Virus record (IMG/VR): IMGVR_UViG_3300009285_009257
Span: 1 to 36,124 of that record
Reading direction: 5' to 3' (one strand)
DNA: 36,124 bases
Source of the DNA: a virus
Shown one piece after another: positions 22,701 through 28,026 of this stretch. Below the pieces are notes generated by a model. That model searched no databases. It was given only the letters and a program-made list of their open reading frames with translations, and had not been told where the DNA came from. Every line of letters starts with the position of its first letter. Position 1 is the first letter of the stretch. The position numbers were made by a program, and so were the translations under genes.

Positions 22701-24304
22701 GTGAAAACTACTAGCGAACCCTAAGAATTTTACACATAGAGACAATCAGCAGAAAAGATAACTATGTATATTAATTGTAAACAGTGCAACAAACTATTTT
22801 ATCAAAATAGAAAAGATAAAATATTTTGTTCAAAAAAATGTGTTTATAAAAATTATAACGACAGAAGACCTAGAAAAACAAATAAAAGTTATTCTAAGGC
22901 TAGAACATTAAAAGGTGAAAGTATATCAAAAGAGAAAATGTCAATTATTTACGGCACATTATTGGGTGATTCATCATTGATATTACAAACTGACGGTTTT
23001 CATAGATTGTCACTATGTCATTGTGAAAAGCAATTAGATTATCTCTTGTTTAAGAAGCAATTGTTGAATGAAATTTTTTTACAAGATAATGTTAATAGGT
23101 ATAACAATAACGGTAATATTCAATATCATACTCACTCTATTTCTCATCCAAGCTTAACTAACATATATGGAATTTTTTATAGAAATAAAAAAAGATATAT
23201 AACAAGACGTGGGTTAAACTTGTTAGATGAGGATTCTTTATTATTTTGGTATCTTGACGATGGATCTTATATAAAATCAAATGACTCTATAATTATTTGT
23301 ACTGATAGTTATACATTATCTGAAGTTAAAGGTATAAAAAAGTGGTTTTGGCAAAAATTTAATATAGAGGTTAAAATACTTCCAGTTAAAGGGGTATATG
23401 GTGGTGATAGAATGTATTATCGTATTAGATTAAATAAAAAACCATCGTTTAAGTTCTTGTCGTTATTATCGCATAGCCAATATTTTAATGGTGTACCATT
23501 ATCTATACGGTATAAATTTAATAGTTAAATTCTCACAGACTATACGTTGAACACACATTTGTGAAGATATAGTCGAGTCTATATGGTGACATATAGTGGT
23601 AAACAGAGATGTTTACCCATCATTATTGATGCAATATAAAGCAAATATTTAAAACGACCATTGGTGTTTCTGACACAGAGAAGAATGCTAATTTGTACGG
23701 TGGCCCAGACTTGGTTTATCAAAGAGCCAAAAAGGCGACTGAACATGCCCTTGATATTGAACGAGCTTTCATTTGGGGTGAAAAAGCTTCTACTACAGGT
23801 AGTAACAGTAAACCGTTACGAACTACAGGTGGTCTCCTTGAATTTATTGAGGGTGGTACAGGATTTGTTCAAAATCAAGGTGGCCCATTAACAGCTCCAG
23901 ACTTTAACACATTTTTACGAGAAGGCTTCACTTATGGTGATAACCAAAAAGTATTAATGTGTGGTGGTGTTGTTTTGCAGGCAATAAATGAAATGGCTCG
24001 TGGTCAGCTGAGAACCAAAACAGGAGATAAATCTTACGGTTTGGAAATCAGTGAGTACATGACCCCATTTGGTTCAATCAACATCGTGCACAATCCATTG
24101 TTTGTTGAAGAATATTCAGGCTATGCGTTCTTGCTTGATCTTAATTGTTTCCGATATCGCTTTATGGCGAATCGTGACACTAAGCTCATGATGAACGTTC
24201 AGGCCCCTGATGTTGATGGAGAGATTGACCAGTTCATTACTGAAGCTGGTTTGGAACGAAAACAAAGCCCACTTTGTGCTTTGCTTAAAGGTGTAACTGA
24301 CTAA
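19713..24304 (+). CDS. Major capsid protein (SU10/DUF5309 type), five exons interrupted by four group I introns
   Basis: Proposed exons: 19713-19733, 20606-20821, 21581-21588, 22284-22623, 23642-24304. They total 1248 nt, giving 415 aa in one frame. The joined protein begins MAQFPYY-THNQGAVASAARD. It contains PEF-KWF-EDFYGGRYAK across exons 2-4 and NYT-QIFKTTIGVSDTE across exons 4-5, ending with the KKATEHALDIERAFIWGEK helix. These blocks are what I recall of SU10-type HK97-fold capsid proteins. Introns 2-4 are fixed by P1, P10 and a terminal G. Intron 1 is fixed by P1, a terminal G and reading frame. Without splicing no full capsid protein could be made. The start ATG has an A/T-rich leader. 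Confidence 0.9.
19734..20605 (+). ncRNA. Group I intron 1 in capsid gene (872 nt)
   Basis: Core elements are P at about 19800-19811 (ATGCTGGAA), Q at 19858-19868 (AAATCAGCAG), R at 20525-20541 (TTCAGAGACTAAACG) and S at 20560-20571 (AAGATATAGTCC). A P9 hairpin CTTTATA/TATAAAG follows. P1: exon AUAUUAU ends at U19733 and pairs with GUAAUAU (19780-19786), placing U.G at the splice site. The intron ends at G20605. The P1 loop is 46 nt and contains two GC hairpins. P10 is weak, so this 5' junction is less certain than the others. Confidence 0.82.
19846..20568 (+). CDS. LAGLIDADG homing endonuclease in intron 1, about 240 aa
   Basis: Two LAGLIDADG-type helices are present, LAYLFGVYLTDG (residues 16-27) and FIAGVMDGDG (about 128-137), each ending in the catalytic Asp. 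This is the monomeric two-repeat type, which cuts the intronless allele and promotes intron transfer. I place the start at ATG 19846, since upstream sequence belongs to the capsid exon, P1 and the P element. The coding region overlaps ribozyme element Q at its start and R and S at its end, with the stop inside S. Confidence 0.85.
   Translation: MDLEKISSENINKELAYLFGVYLTDGCISKSKDKYGYYYNFSLRTIDIEFADRTLACIKLLIPSCRANINRLEPIDRHWPNGHVSKTQVQYCINVGFKKLKDIFWEQTNKKTHIPFVIWRAPDVIKKHFIAGVMDGDGWISKTLRPDKENIQYRIGVGKTEGSWILEFKDFLEKLGVKTLKIERNFSSGRKKVLICFGIRVESFIDHGLFFTIFRKQSRIIDFINRRSETKRCESFGIKI
20606..20821 (+). CDS. Capsid exon 2 (72 codons)
   Basis: It encodes THNQGAVASAARDTSTSSTE through GILKKETGNPEF. 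Before the 3' boundary the exon reads CCAGAGTTT, which pairs with the intron 2 guide GGACTCTGG (20835-20843). This gives seven Watson-Crick pairs and two U.G pairs, the last at the splice site. The exon starts in phase 0 after G20605 and ends in phase 0. Confidence 0.88.
20822..21580 (+). ncRNA. Group I intron 2 in capsid gene (759 nt)
   Basis: The guide CCACTT-G-GACTCTGG (20829-20843) does two jobs. Its right half pairs with exon 2 (P1), and CCACTT pairs perfectly with AAGTGG of exon 3 (P10, 6 bp). Core: P at 20865-20875 (ATGCTGGAAAC), Q at 20920-20932 (GACAATCAGCAGG), R at 21456-21468 and S at 21507-21518 (AAGATATAGTCT). A P9 helix follows. The terminal base is G21580. The junctions are well determined. 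Confidence 0.93.
20948..21520 (+). CDS. LAGLIDADG homing endonuclease in intron 2, about 190 aa
   Basis: A single LAGLIDADG motif, FFWLAGIIDGEGYLT (residues 7-21), suggests a homodimeric enzyme or a one-motif subtype. A beta-rich core follows (YSFITRIGVGNTDVELIKKV). ATG 20948 lies after element Q. A GTG at 20915 would include Q. The C-terminal residues run through R and into S, where the TGA sits. It resembles the intron 3 enzyme in motif and layout, so the two may share ancestry. Confidence 0.85.
   Translation: MINDSDFFWLAGIIDGEGYLTTNKRQGVHKKRNNGNGQYSFITRIGVGNTDVELIKKVSEIFYVLGAKFYFTLHTPNKKFVNAMDYLSINVEGYRSTKKILDAIIDKLHSNKKRQAKKILEYIEYRLSMFQKRNVNGTLCSKIKKEQFESIDKKFEESLRYLKHYQILPSTTRRKASTPLEIIGGSKDIV
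21581..21588 (+). other. Capsid micro-exon 3, 8 nt (AAGTGGTT)
   Basis: It encodes Lys-Trp and the first two bases of Phe, joining PEF to EDFYGG as PEFKWFEDFYGG. AAGTGG is the perfect P10 partner of intron 2 (CCACTT), while AGTGGTT pairs with the intron 3 guide GACCACT (21602-21608), ending in U.G. The boundaries follow from G21580, U21588 and the frame: exon 4 must begin with C22284 to complete TTC. Confidence 0.85.
21589..22283 (+). ncRNA. Group I intron 3 in capsid gene (695 nt)
   Basis: P1 is exon AGUGGUU with GACCACU (21602-21608). P10 is CGA of exon 4 with UCG (21599-21601), then one mismatch and three more pairs. Core: P at about 21622-21633 (TTTGCTGGAATA), Q at 21684-21696 (GTCAATCAGCAGG), R at 22173-22188 and S at 22207-22217 (TGATATAGTCC). 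P9-type hairpins are CTCGTG/CACGAG and CCCA/TGGG. The last base is G22283. Confidence 0.9.
21669..22190 (+). CDS. LAGLIDADG homing endonuclease in intron 3, 173 aa
   Basis: A single motif, IAWLAGVWDGEGTFT (residues 15-29), is followed by a beta-sheet region (RYVPRITLSNTDVVMINEII) and a basic helical C-terminus. ATG 21669 precedes element Q and ATG 21681 is an alternative, so the coding sequence overlaps Q. The TAA overlaps the end of R. Its likely target is the intronless capsid sequence around codons for FKWFE, the same stretch invaded by intron 2. Confidence 0.85.
   Translation: MNNTMVNQQVTTHQIAWLAGVWDGEGTFTIVYDTNKRYVPRITLSNTDVVMINEIIKIFDASGINGHIWQETTSRKPNHKKAYHITVNKMEDVKVITKLMLPYLISKKPRAELLLRFLESRSYYKSKAERDSKTGRVLGIIKQGYSDEEKSLFDQMKELNQVGIKVETSETTR
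22284..22623 (+). CDS. Capsid exon 4 (340 nt)
   Basis: After the split Phe codon it reads EDFYGGRYAKVSGTYSASGG, followed by beta-rich, Ala/Thr/Gly-rich sequence (VTITVTSAGSSSAYIFTVGD), and ends SPLTNYT. This probably forms part of the capsid core plus an inserted beta domain. Its last eight bases, ACTATACT, pair with the intron 4 guide GGTATAGT (22638-22645). Confidence 0.88.
22624..23641 (+). ncRNA. Group I intron 4 in capsid gene (1018 nt)
   Basis: P1 is an 8-bp helix, ACUAUACU with GGUAUAGU, ending in U22623.G22638. P10 is CAAAU of exon 5 with AUUUG (22633-22637). Core: P at 22659-22668, Q at 22741-22753 (GACAATCAGCAGA), R at 23533-23552 (CACAGACTATACGTTGAAC region) and S at 23564-23575 (AAGATATAGTCG). 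Three hairpins follow before the terminal G23641. This is the best-defined of the four. Confidence 0.95.
22764..23528 (+). CDS. LAGLIDADG endonuclease with N-terminal zinc finger in intron 4, 254 aa
   Basis: Residues 1-30 hold a Cys4 finger (CKQC...CSKKC), followed by a basic linker. The rest is of the LAGLIDADG_2 type: SIIYGTLLGDSSL (about 60-72), FWYLDDGSY (about 165-173), then IKKWFWQKFNIEVKIL and a final FKFLSLLSH. Unlike the other three, its ORF lies clear of the ribozyme core (after Q, before R). A separate DNA-binding finger on an intron endonuclease could lengthen target recognition. It belongs to a different subfamily from the enzymes of introns 1-3. Confidence 0.85.
   Translation: MYINCKQCNKLFYQNRKDKIFCSKKCVYKNYNDRRPRKTNKSYSKARTLKGESISKEKMSIIYGTLLGDSSLILQTDGFHRLSLCHCEKQLDYLLFKKQLLNEIFLQDNVNRYNNNGNIQYHTHSISHPSLTNIYGIFYRNKKRYITRRGLNLLDEDSLLFWYLDDGSYIKSNDSIIICTDSYTLSEVKGIKKWFWQKFNIEVKILPVKGVYGGDRMYYRIRLNKKPSFKFLSLLSHSQYFNGVPLSIRYKFNS
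23642..24304 (+). CDS. Capsid exon 5 (220 codons plus stop)
   Basis: It starts CAA ATA TTT AAA, giving QIFKTTIGVSDTEKNANLYG and the helix QRAKKATEHALDIERAFIWG. The C-terminal half follows (MCGGVVLQAINEMARGQLRT, then SINIVHNPLFVEEYSGYAFL), ending LLKGVTD. The QIF start directly after NYT of exon 4 restores a block (NYTQIF) that I regard as characteristic of SU10-type capsid proteins. Confidence 0.92.
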   Translation, partial: QIFKTTIGVSDTEKNANLYGGPDLVYQRAKKATEHALDIERAFIWGEKASTTGSNSKPLRTTGGLLEFIEGGTGFVQNQGGPLTAPDFNTFLREGFTYGDNQKVLMCGGVVLQAINEMARGQLRTKTGDKSYGLEISEYMTPFGSINIVHNPLFVEEYSGYAFLLDLNCFRYRFMANRDTKLMMNVQAPDVDGEIDQFITEAGLERKQSPLCALLKGVTD

Positions 24305-24349
24305 CTCAAATTAGTTCTCTTACATATCCTAATTTATTAGGCGTCGTAA

Positions 24350-24378
24350 GCGGGGATGTGACGTAAAATCATTCCCGC
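24350..24378 (+). terminator. GC-rich hairpin after capsid gene
   Basis: GCGGGGATG (24350-24358) pairs with CATTCCCGC (24370-24378), nine pairs including one G.T. No T-run follows, so it may be an mRNA 3'-end stabiliser or processing site rather than a terminator. It separates the capsid gene from the next structural gene. Confidence 0.5.
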
Positions 24379-24439
24379 CTATATGCTTTGACATATGGCC
24401 CGAAACAGCCACGGGTGATTGGCTTTAAAACAATTTATT

Positions 24440-25144
24440 ATGGCTTCTTTAGATTCATTGCAAATGCGAAGTCTTTCTAAAAAAGGCTTTGTACAGCAAA
24501 TTTATGACGATGAGGGTATTGCCCTTCGCCTTAGACCGACAGCTGCGGCTGGTGCTGTTACTTCCGTAACAGTTACAACAGGCACAAGCATTGTTGCTAT
24601 TTCGGCTAGTGGTGGGACTGAAACATGGGCATTTGCCACTTATGACACCGTTGCAAAATTGAAGGCGGTTATTGATGTGAGTGCTTATTGGGATTGTATT
24701 GTTCTTGATACATTGCTTTCCGAGACGACTGCAACACAGTTTGTTGACGGTGCTATTTCTGCTACGGTTGTTGATAGTGTTTCTTATTACGATGTTAAAG
24801 TTGACACAAGTGCGGCTGATTACATGGCTGTTTGTGTCACTAAAACAAGAACTGTTGGTGAGAGTAAACCAAAAGGATCAATGCGTGTTCATCTTAGAGA
24901 GATTGAATACAACATTACTTTTGGTGGTGGCGTAGATTCTCAAGGATTGCGTGTTTATGAACGAAAGGGTTCTATTGAAAACCTTTTGTATTCAAGCACT
25001 CCTGCAGATGCAGCGGTGACAAACAAAAATTTTGCTTCTGGTGAGGGGATTATTACTACACAAGATGGTTACGAATTAGTTGTTTACATGGTTGATGCGA
25101 CTTCGGTTACTGGCTATGTTGCTGCTATTGGCGAGATTGAATAG
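24440..25144 (+). CDS. Putative structural protein, 234 aa
   Basis: I start at ATG 24440 (MASLDSLQMR). The sequence is beta-rich with repeated Val/Thr/Ala strands (AGAVTSVTVTTGTSIVAISA, YYDVKVDTSAADYMAVCVTK). It ends VTGYVAAIGEIE, the look of a virion surface or decoration protein. Position right after the capsid gene and before a terminator supports a head role. I recognise no family. Confidence 0.7.
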   Translation: MASLDSLQMRSLSKKGFVQQIYDDEGIALRLRPTAAAGAVTSVTVTTGTSIVAISASGGTETWAFATYDTVAKLKAVIDVSAYWDCIVLDTLLSETTATQFVDGAISATVVDSVSYYDVKVDTSAADYMAVCVTKTRTVGESKPKGSMRVHLREIEYNITFGGGVDSQGLRVYERKGSIENLLYSSTPADAAVTNKNFASGEGIITTQDGYELVVYMVDATSVTGYVAAIGEIE

Positions 25145-25151
25145 TTTAATT

Positions 25152-25180
25152 GGGGGGATGGGTTACTCATCTCCCCTTTT
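25152..25180 (+). terminator. Rho-independent terminator
   Basis: GGGGGGATG (25152-25160) pairs with CATCTCCCC (25168-25176), one G.T, with a 7-nt loop followed by TTTT. It closes the capsid and structural-gene unit. Confidence 0.72.
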
Positions 25181-25211
25181 AACATATAATTATGAATTAA
25201 TTTAAAATAAT

Positions 25212-25775
25212 ATGAAGTTTGTATCTAAACAAATAAATTTAATGCTTACCTTAAAGCCAGCACTTCAAAGAGAGCCTTTGACTGGCAGACCCGCAGACCC
25301 TGGTATACATGTTAGGTTTGCACAGGGTTTGTTTTCCACCGACAACGATGATTTAATAACAGCACTTAAAAATCACCCTAGCTTTGGGTATGATTTTGTC
25401 CAGGCTGATTCTATGTCTGAAGAAGATATGAAAAGAAATCTTGATAAGGTTGAGCCTGCTCATGTTATAACTGAGCTGAAATATGGGACACCTGAAAGTG
25501 TTGTTGGAGAAAAAAGAATGTTAAAGCTTACGCCTGAAATGGAAAGATATGTTTCAATTCTAGCAGAAAAAAAGGCATTGGATATTTTGAAACAGATTGC
25601 TGAGAATCAAACTGATACTGTTCAGGTAGAACAGCCAGTATTAGAGAGTAAACCATCAACCGAAATCAATCCATTGTCTACTCCAGGTAATAACTCTAAT
25701 GATGTTTTAGATGAACAGGCTGTCAATGCTGACGCTGAAAAAATAAAAAAAGGTAAGCCAAAAAAGAAAGTATAA
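25212..25775 (+). CDS. Hypothetical structural-region protein, 187 aa
   Basis: The N-terminal half (VSKQINLMLTLKPALQREPL, HVRFAQGLFSTDNDDLITAL) looks like the small phage family whose members sit between capsid and tail genes. They describe a parameter-like FxxG.f.T.d..l...L pattern, but I cannot name it. The C-terminal 60 residues are polar, disordered and end KKGKPKKKV. It starts at ATG 25212 with an A/T leader and lies 8 nt before the repeat-protein gene. Confidence 0.6.
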   Translation: MKFVSKQINLMLTLKPALQREPLTGRPADPGIHVRFAQGLFSTDNDDLITALKNHPSFGYDFVQADSMSEEDMKRNLDKVEPAHVITELKYGTPESVVGEKRMLKLTPEMERYVSILAEKKALDILKQIAENQTDTVQVEQPVLESKPSTEINPLSTPGNNSNDVLDEQAVNADAEKIKKGKPKKKV

Positions 25776-25783
25776 TTTAATTT

Positions 25784-26680
25784 ATGGCACACGTAAAAAC
25801 AGTTAGTGATCGTTATCACTTTCTCTATGACCCATATCTTTCAGGATTCGACACAACAGAATTGAGAAGGTTTAGTGGCGATGCGAAAGTTTTGGACGGG
25901 AAAATTAGATTACACACTGCCAGTATTAGTACCCTCAGGGTGTTTATGCACGGTAACTTTGAAATGAAGCTTACTGTGCCGACAGCCCCAACAGGCGGAG
26001 ATTCTCGAGTTTTTGGTTTATATTCAAAAGCATTCGGGAATCGGAATGCTGCGTACTTTTTTATCAGTGGAACTAATTTTTACGTTAGATCTTATAACGA
26101 TGATAGTGCAACCCCAGAACAGACAACTGTTCCGTGGGATGCAACATGGACAAATACACCAACTTCTTTTGAGGTTCGGACAAGAATAGAACGTGTTGAA
26201 TTTTGGATTGGCAATGGTGATGATAAACGTAAGGTTGCAGAGCATAATACCACATTCCCAAAGCAGGTTTTACTCCCTGTATATTTTTCTAATGTAGCAA
26301 ATGATGCTTTTTATATTAACCTATTAAACTTTGGGGAGGTTAGAAAATCAATCATTGTTCCAAGTAATACGTATTTATCAAGCACCTCAAGCACCTCAAG
26401 CTCTACAAGTTCTAGTACCTCAAGCTCTACAAGCTCAAGTACTTCAAGCTCTACGTCTTCAAGTACCTCAAGCTCTACAAGTTCTAGTACCTCAAGCTCT
26501 ACGTCTTCAAGTACTTCAAGCTCTACAAGCTCAAGTACTTCAAGCTCTACGTCTTCAAGTACCTCAAGCTCTACAAGCTCTACATCTTCAAGTACTTCAA
26601 GCACAAGCTCAAGCACAAGCTCAAGTACCACAAGTTCTACAAGCTCAAGTACTTCAAGTTCTACAAGTTTGCTCGGATAG
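25784..26680 (+). CDS. Virion-type protein with C-terminal Ser/Thr repeat stalk, 298 aa
   Basis: Residues 1-195 form a beta-sandwich-like domain (LRVFMHGNFEMKLTVPTAPT, AAYFFISGTNFYVRSYNDDS, RVEFWIGNGDDKRKVAEHNT), similar in style to lectin or laminin-G-like phage surface domains. Residues 199-295 are almost only Ser and Thr in STSSS units, then SLLG. Such a stalk resembles mucin-like linkers and is a natural O-glycosylation target. The phage encodes glycosyltransferases at 30.8 kb and beyond. A receptor-binding or head-fibre role is plausible but unproved. Long ORFs in other frames here arise from the repeat. Confidence 0.8.
   Translation: MAHVKTVSDRYHFLYDPYLSGFDTTELRRFSGDAKVLDGKIRLHTASISTLRVFMHGNFEMKLTVPTAPTGGDSRVFGLYSKAFGNRNAAYFFISGTNFYVRSYNDDSATPEQTTVPWDATWTNTPTSFEVRTRIERVEFWIGNGDDKRKVAEHNTTFPKQVLLPVYFSNVANDAFYINLLNFGEVRKSIIVPSNTYLSSTSSTSSSTSSSTSSSTSSSTSSSTSSSTSSSTSSSTSSSTSSSTSSSTSSSTSSSTSSSTSSSTSSTSSSTSSTSSSTSSSTTSSTSSSTSSSTSLLG
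26378..26668 (+). repeat. Tandem 15-nt/30-nt coding repeat (STSSS units)
   Basis: Imperfect 15-nt units alternate between TCAAGCTCTACAAGT-like and TCAAGTACTTCAAGC-like sequences, giving about 19-20 units. Codon variants (AGC/TCA/TCT/AGT for Ser, ACC/ACT/ACA/ACG for Thr) are mixed within the array. That suggests repeated duplication plus drift under protein-level constraint. The copy number may vary between isolates and may be misassembled. Confidence 0.85.
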
Positions 26681-26691
26681 TTTAGTTATTA

Positions 26692-26719
26692 CTAAGGCAA
26701 TAAAAACTTATTGCCTTAG
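26692..26719 (+). terminator. Perfect 12-bp hairpin after repeat protein
   Basis: CTAAGGCAATAA (26692-26703) pairs fully with TTATTGCCTTAG (26708-26719) around an AAAC loop. There is no T-run afterwards, so it may act as a processing or stability element, or terminate in the reverse sense. It lies between the stalk-protein gene and the coiled-coil membrane gene. Confidence 0.5.
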
Positions 26720-26748
26720 ATAAGCATTAAACAAAAAAAAGAAAAAAT

Positions 26749-27063
26749 ATGGAGCTACAAAATAACGACAGCATAATCCGCAAGGTATTAAAAAGCGAAA
26801 TAACAATGGTTGTGGCGTTGATTGGCTGTATCTCGGGTGTTATTTTTTGGATTGTTAACCCACAAAATGCTCTGGAGAAACAGATAATCAGACTTGAATC
26901 ACAGATTGAGAATAATGAGATTGTGGCATCAAAACTGCAAGCAATTAAAGACAATGATTTACACGAGATACAGCTTAGAATGGATAGAATTGAGAGCCGA
27001 CAGATTCAACAACTTGAATCCACAGCTAGAATTGAGTCATTACTGAAAAGCCACACAGAATAG
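26749..27063 (+). CDS. Membrane-anchored coiled-coil protein, 104 aa
   Basis: A short polar N-terminus is followed by a membrane helix at about residues 19-37 (TMVVALIGCISGVIFWIVNP). A long coiled coil to residue 100 follows (LEKQIIRLESQIENNEIVAS and ELRMDRIESRQIQQL-like heptads). The topology (helix, then periplasmic or cytoplasmic coil) resembles inner-membrane spanins and some holin partners, but the order is opposite to XhlA. It lies downstream of the structural genes. A lysis role is a reasonable guess only. Confidence 0.6.
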   Translation: MELQNNDSIIRKVLKSEITMVVALIGCISGVIFWIVNPQNALEKQIIRLESQIENNEIVASKLQAIKDNDLHEIQLRMDRIESRQIQQLESTARIESLLKSHTE

Positions 27064-27087
27064 TCCTTTACAACCAAAGGAGGAAAC

Positions 27088-27315
27088 ATGAGCCGATTGC
27101 AGTGTGGTTGTGGGCGAAAAACTGGACAGATTGATGACGGCAAGAAAGGAACATACACTTTAGAATGTGAAGAGTGCTGTAAAACTGGCGATTACACGAA
27201 GTCAAGCTGTTGGGACCACGAAAGGGACAAGGCTGAAGATAAGAAAGTGGCGTGTGCGATGAAATACAAGGCGGCAATGGAAGGTGTGAAACCTCTCAAG
27301 AAAAGGAAGAAGTAA
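27088..27315 (+). CDS. Zinc-binding miniprotein, 75 aa, with strong ribosome-binding site
   Basis: AAAGGAGG ends 4 nt before the ATG, a textbook Shine-Dalgarno site that most genes here lack. The peptide contains CGCG at the start, a CEECC cluster and two more cysteines, then a basic tail (KPLKKRKK). It probably binds a metal. It opens a tight cassette of small genes through 28777. The function is unknown. Confidence 0.65.
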   Translation: MSRLQCGCGRKTGQIDDGKKGTYTLECEECCKTGDYTKSSCWDHERDKAEDKKVACAMKYKAAMEGVKPLKKRKK

Positions 27316-27393
27316 GTGAAAGTGTTGCTATTGATTGTGATTATAATTCTCTTGATGTTGTTTGACCACCACTACCCGAAAGGAAGGCATTGA
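27316..27393 (+). CDS. Possible 25-aa membrane peptide (GTG start)
   Basis: GTG 27316 follows the previous TAA directly, with AAGGA about 10 nt upstream. The peptide VKVLLLIVIIILLMLFDHHY ends PKGRH. Its TGA overlaps the ATG of the next gene (TGATG). The hydrophobic span is long enough to cross a membrane. The overlap and the ribosome-binding site support translation, but the length makes it uncertain. Confidence 0.4.
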   Translation: MKVLLLIVIIILLMLFDHHYPKGRH

Positions 27394-27605
27394 TGAGCGA
27401 GGTCAAATATCGCTGTTGGTGCAAGTTTTGTGAAGCTAGTGTTTGGCAGGTTTATATCGCATATACGCACACGACTGGGGCTGTATTAGGTGTTTTGACA
27501 ACTTTATGTGTTGATAGGAGGTGTAGAGGTACAAACTATCATTACATCGCTCATACGGCATTTGTAGATGGCGAGGAAGCCATTAGAAAGGAGCTTGTAC
27601 GATGA
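27393..27605 (+). CDS. Zinc-ribbon miniprotein, 70 aa
   Basis: The start ATG 27393 follows GAAAGGAAGG. Cysteines occur as CWCKFC near the N-terminus and CVDRRCRG at about 47-54, consistent with a small zinc ribbon. A beta/helix pattern follows. Its stop overlaps the next start (ATGA). It is one of four adjacent Cys-rich proteins that look like divergent paralogues, or at least like folds. Confidence 0.65.
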   Translation: MSEVKYRCWCKFCEASVWQVYIAYTHTTGAVLGVLTTLCVDRRCRGTNYHYIAHTAFVDGEEAIRKELVR

Positions 27606-27802
27606 GCAGAGTGGCTGTGTTCAAAGGAGCGACTGGTGTGTGTGTGAAATGTAAATTTCATGTCATATTCAAGGTTGTTGATGTTGTCTACATTACTAAA
27701 CGGACAATTCTGATAATGGTATGTCATAAGTGTGGTCATGTCATCAAAGTTTGCTTAACCAAAGCCAATATGGCTTGGCTGATAGACTGGGGGGACAAAT
27801 GA
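27602..27802 (+). CDS. Zinc-ribbon miniprotein, 66 aa
   Basis: CVKC (about 14-17) and CHKCGH (about 41-46) form a simple two-knuckle ribbon, with hydrophobic strands between (VDVVYITKRTILIMV). AAAGGAG precedes its ATG within the end of the previous gene, and both ends overlap neighbours by 4 nt. It probably binds zinc. The partner is unknown. Confidence 0.65.
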   Translation: MSRVAVFKGATGVCVKCKFHVIFKVVDVVYITKRTILIMVCHKCGHVIKVCLTKANMAWLIDWGDK

Positions 27803-28026
27803 ACAACGAGCGGTGGCGACTACTGATAAAGGCATTTAATTGTCCATACTGTCATGATGTGACTGAACAGGTAGCTGATCCTGCATCAATGGATATTCTT
27901 GAAGGTAATTTGGTATGTAAGTACATCTGTTTAGTGTGTGGCAATGCTTGGACACACGAGCTCGGTGAACTTGAAGCCATGAAAAAGCTTTTTTGTGAGG
28001 AGGGAAAAAATGAAAACAAAGTATAA
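27799..28026 (+). CDS. Zinc-ribbon miniprotein, 75 aa
   Basis: ATG 27799 overlaps the previous TGA and has GGGGGGA just upstream. CPYC (about 15-18) and CLVCGN (about 44-49) make a zinc ribbon, followed by an acidic helix (HELGELEAMKKLFCEEG). The metallophosphoesterase start lies inside its 3' end. It could chaperone or regulate that enzyme, which is an inference from overlap only. Confidence 0.65.
   Translation: MNNERWRLLIKAFNCPYCHDVTEQVADPASMDILEGNLVCKYICLVCGNAWTHELGELEAMKKLFCEEGKNENKV

Noticed and set aside
19687-24304. Capsid gene as a pseudogene broken by insertions
   Set aside because: Group I core elements, P1/P10 pairings, terminal G bases and an exact in-frame 1248-nt total show that the interruptions are removable introns.
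26378-26668. CRISPR-like array
   Set aside because: Units are only 15 nt, contiguous, and in frame as STSSS; there are no unique spacers.
26311-26723. Leu/Glu/Val-rich and Gln/Ala/Leu-rich ORFs overlapping the Ser/Thr repeat on both strands
   Set aside because: They are frame shadows of a 15-nt repeat and have no independent starts or homology-like features.
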